From assembly GCA_900771165.1 (NCBI GenBank), contig CAAGMX010000392.1:1-7700 (forward strand): a stretch of 7,700 nt of DNA. The letters are read 5' to 3'. Under the pieces are notes generated by a model. That model searched no databases. It was not told the DNA's origin and saw only the letters and a list, made by a program, of their open reading frames with translations. Of the stretch, positions 7,123 through 7,700 are shown in pieces (position 1 is the first letter of the stretch; the number at the start of each line of letters is the position of its first letter). The stretch comes from Victivallales bacterium. GTDB taxonomy: Bacteria > Verrucomicrobiota > Lentisphaeria > Oligosphaerales > Oligosphaeraceae. The position numbers were made by a program, and so were the translations under genes.

Positions 7123-7557
7123 TTACAGGCCGTCCTGCTCCAGTTCGTTCATCTTCTTGTTCCGTCTCTGGTGGTCCTTCTCCACATTCTGACGGTTGAA
7201 CTCCTCAATTCTCTCCTTCACCGTGGGCTTGTCCTTCCCGAAATACTTGTGGTAGAGGCTCTGGATGTTGCCCCGGAAATACCAGGCGGCGCCAATCAGA
7301 GCCGCCAGAATGATCAGACGAATGACAGGACGCACCCAGGCGCCGGCCTCGCTCCGGGCCTTCCGATCCAGCACATCCGCTGTCCGCTGGGTGGACTCCT
7401 TGGCCATCTTCAGACATTCCCGGGAACAGCATTTGAAGCCACTGTCCTGAATCAGGCAATCCGAACAGATGGGACGCCGGCAAACGCAGCAGTGCGCCAC
7501 CGCCAGTTTGTCCGGGTGATTCAGGCAGACGGGACCATTCAGTTTTTCTTGCGCCAT
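7123..7557 (-). CDS. B-box-like zinc finger protein with one membrane helix, function unknown
   Basis: The 144-residue product has three parts. Residues 11-48 form a cysteine-rich module with spacing C11-x2-H14-x8-C23-x2-C26-x4-C31-x2-C34, then C43/C44 and C48 after a GF pair. This is the B-box-type pattern seen in bacteria, for example at the N-terminus of some actinobacterial rhomboid proteases, with Cys in place of the final His pair of eukaryotic B-boxes. Residues about 77-94 (PVIRLIILAALIGAAWYF) form a single transmembrane helix. Residues 95-144 are highly charged (KERIEEF, EKDHQRRNKK) and may form a helix or coiled coil. Reduced Cys ligands suggest that the finger faces the cytoplasm. 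Nothing catalytic is visible, so an adaptor or scaffold role is possible but unproven. The start is supported by AGGAG 9 bases upstream and by a promoter further upstream. It is the first gene of a likely operon with the M28 peptidase. Confidence 0.85.
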   Translation of the reverse strand: MAQEKLNGPVCLNHPDKLAVAHCCVCRRPICSDCLIQDSGFKCCSRECLKMAKESTQRTADVLDRKARSEAGAWVRPVIRLIILAALIGAAWYFRGNIQSLYHKYFGKDKPTVKERIEEFNRQNVEKDHQRRNKKMNELEQDGL

Positions 7558-7566
7558 GTGAGTTCT

Positions 7567-7571
7567 CTCCT
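7567..7571 (-). promoter_or_regulatory. Shine-Dalgarno site of the B-box protein gene
   Basis: AGGAG on the minus strand (AGGAGAGA across 7571-7564) lies 9 bases before the ATG at 7557. This is the only clear ribosome site among the starts visible in the window, and it fixes the start of this gene. Confidence 0.8.
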
Positions 7572-7612
7572 ATGGGATTGCGGGAGGCCAATGAAAATCA
7601 GATCTCGGGAAA

Positions 7613-7641
7613 AGTATAGGATTTTTTCGCTCCAAAATCAA
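7613..7641 (-). promoter_or_regulatory. Sigma70-type promoter for the B-box/M28 operon
   Basis: On the minus strand TTGATT (-35, 7641-7636) and TATACT (-10, 7618-7613) are separated by exactly 17 bases. The spacer is A-rich, in a locally AT-rich stretch of otherwise GC-rich DNA. The -35 box matches consensus at 4 of 6 positions and the -10 box at 5 of 6. The predicted transcription start is at about 7605-7606 (A or G), giving a leader of about 48 bases that contains the ribosome site. Confidence 0.75.
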
Positions 7642-7666
7642 GCCCTCCCGGAACCCGAACACACGG

Positions 7667-7684
7667 GGGGAAAGGTGTTTCCCC
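7667..7684. repeat. Perfect inverted repeat (7-bp stem, 4-base loop)
   Basis: GGGGAAA (7667-7673) and TTTCCCC (7678-7684) pair perfectly around the loop GGTG. An alternative outer pairing, ACGGGG with CCCCGT across a 2-base bulge, extends the stem. No T-run follows on either strand, so a standard intrinsic terminator is not supported. It lies just upstream of the promoter and could end an upstream minus-strand gene or bind a regulator. Confidence 0.45.
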
Positions 7685-7700
7685 GTCTAGCGATCCTGCC

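Noticed and set aside
7591..7700. An open plus-strand frame from ATG 7591 to the window end, with GGGAGG just upstream
   Set aside because: The purine site is only about 3 bases from the ATG, the codons (AGA, AGG, ATT, TTT, CTA) are unlike the other genes, and the frame overlaps the strong minus-strand promoter. The 36 or so residues resemble nothing I know. Sequence beyond 7700 would settle it.

Overview
The window looks like the left end of a contig from a GC-rich, Gram-negative bacterium, probably a metagenome assembly. Its first 17 bases match the 3' end of the Illumina TruSeq adapter and are not genomic. A Kdo transferase gene implies lipopolysaccharide. The high GC content, a B-box-type zinc finger in a bacterium, a GH36 alpha-galactosidase and mostly absent Shine-Dalgarno sites would fit a gut-type PVC lineage (Lentisphaerota, Kiritimatiellota or Verrucomicrobiota), but this placement is tentative and rests on general impression.

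Left and centre, plus strand (19-6059): three tightly packed genes read like one transcription unit. They are waaA (Kdo transferase, 5' end cut off by the contig edge), hrpB (DEAH-box ATP-dependent helicase, 9 bp downstream) and a cytoplasmic GH36 alpha-galactosidase that overlaps the end of hrpB. Their functions (envelope biogenesis, RNA metabolism, oligosaccharide breakdown) are unrelated, so the grouping looks like compact packing and not a pathway. Catalytic motifs are intact in all three.

Right, minus strand (7641-6113): a near-consensus sigma70-type promoter and a good ribosome binding site precede a 144-residue protein with an N-terminal B-box-like zinc finger, one membrane helix and a charged tail. 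After 65 bp follows an M28-family zinc peptidase with all expected metal ligands. The two probably form an operon. They converge on the plus-strand unit across a 53-bp gap that contains a run of ten G residues. The last 60 bases hold a perfect short inverted repeat and no supportable gene.

No mobile element, CRISPR array, tRNA or rRNA was seen. Most of the window is ordinary housekeeping or metabolic content. The least-explained part is the B-box/membrane protein paired with the M28 peptidase. I do not see evidence of a novel multi-gene system.
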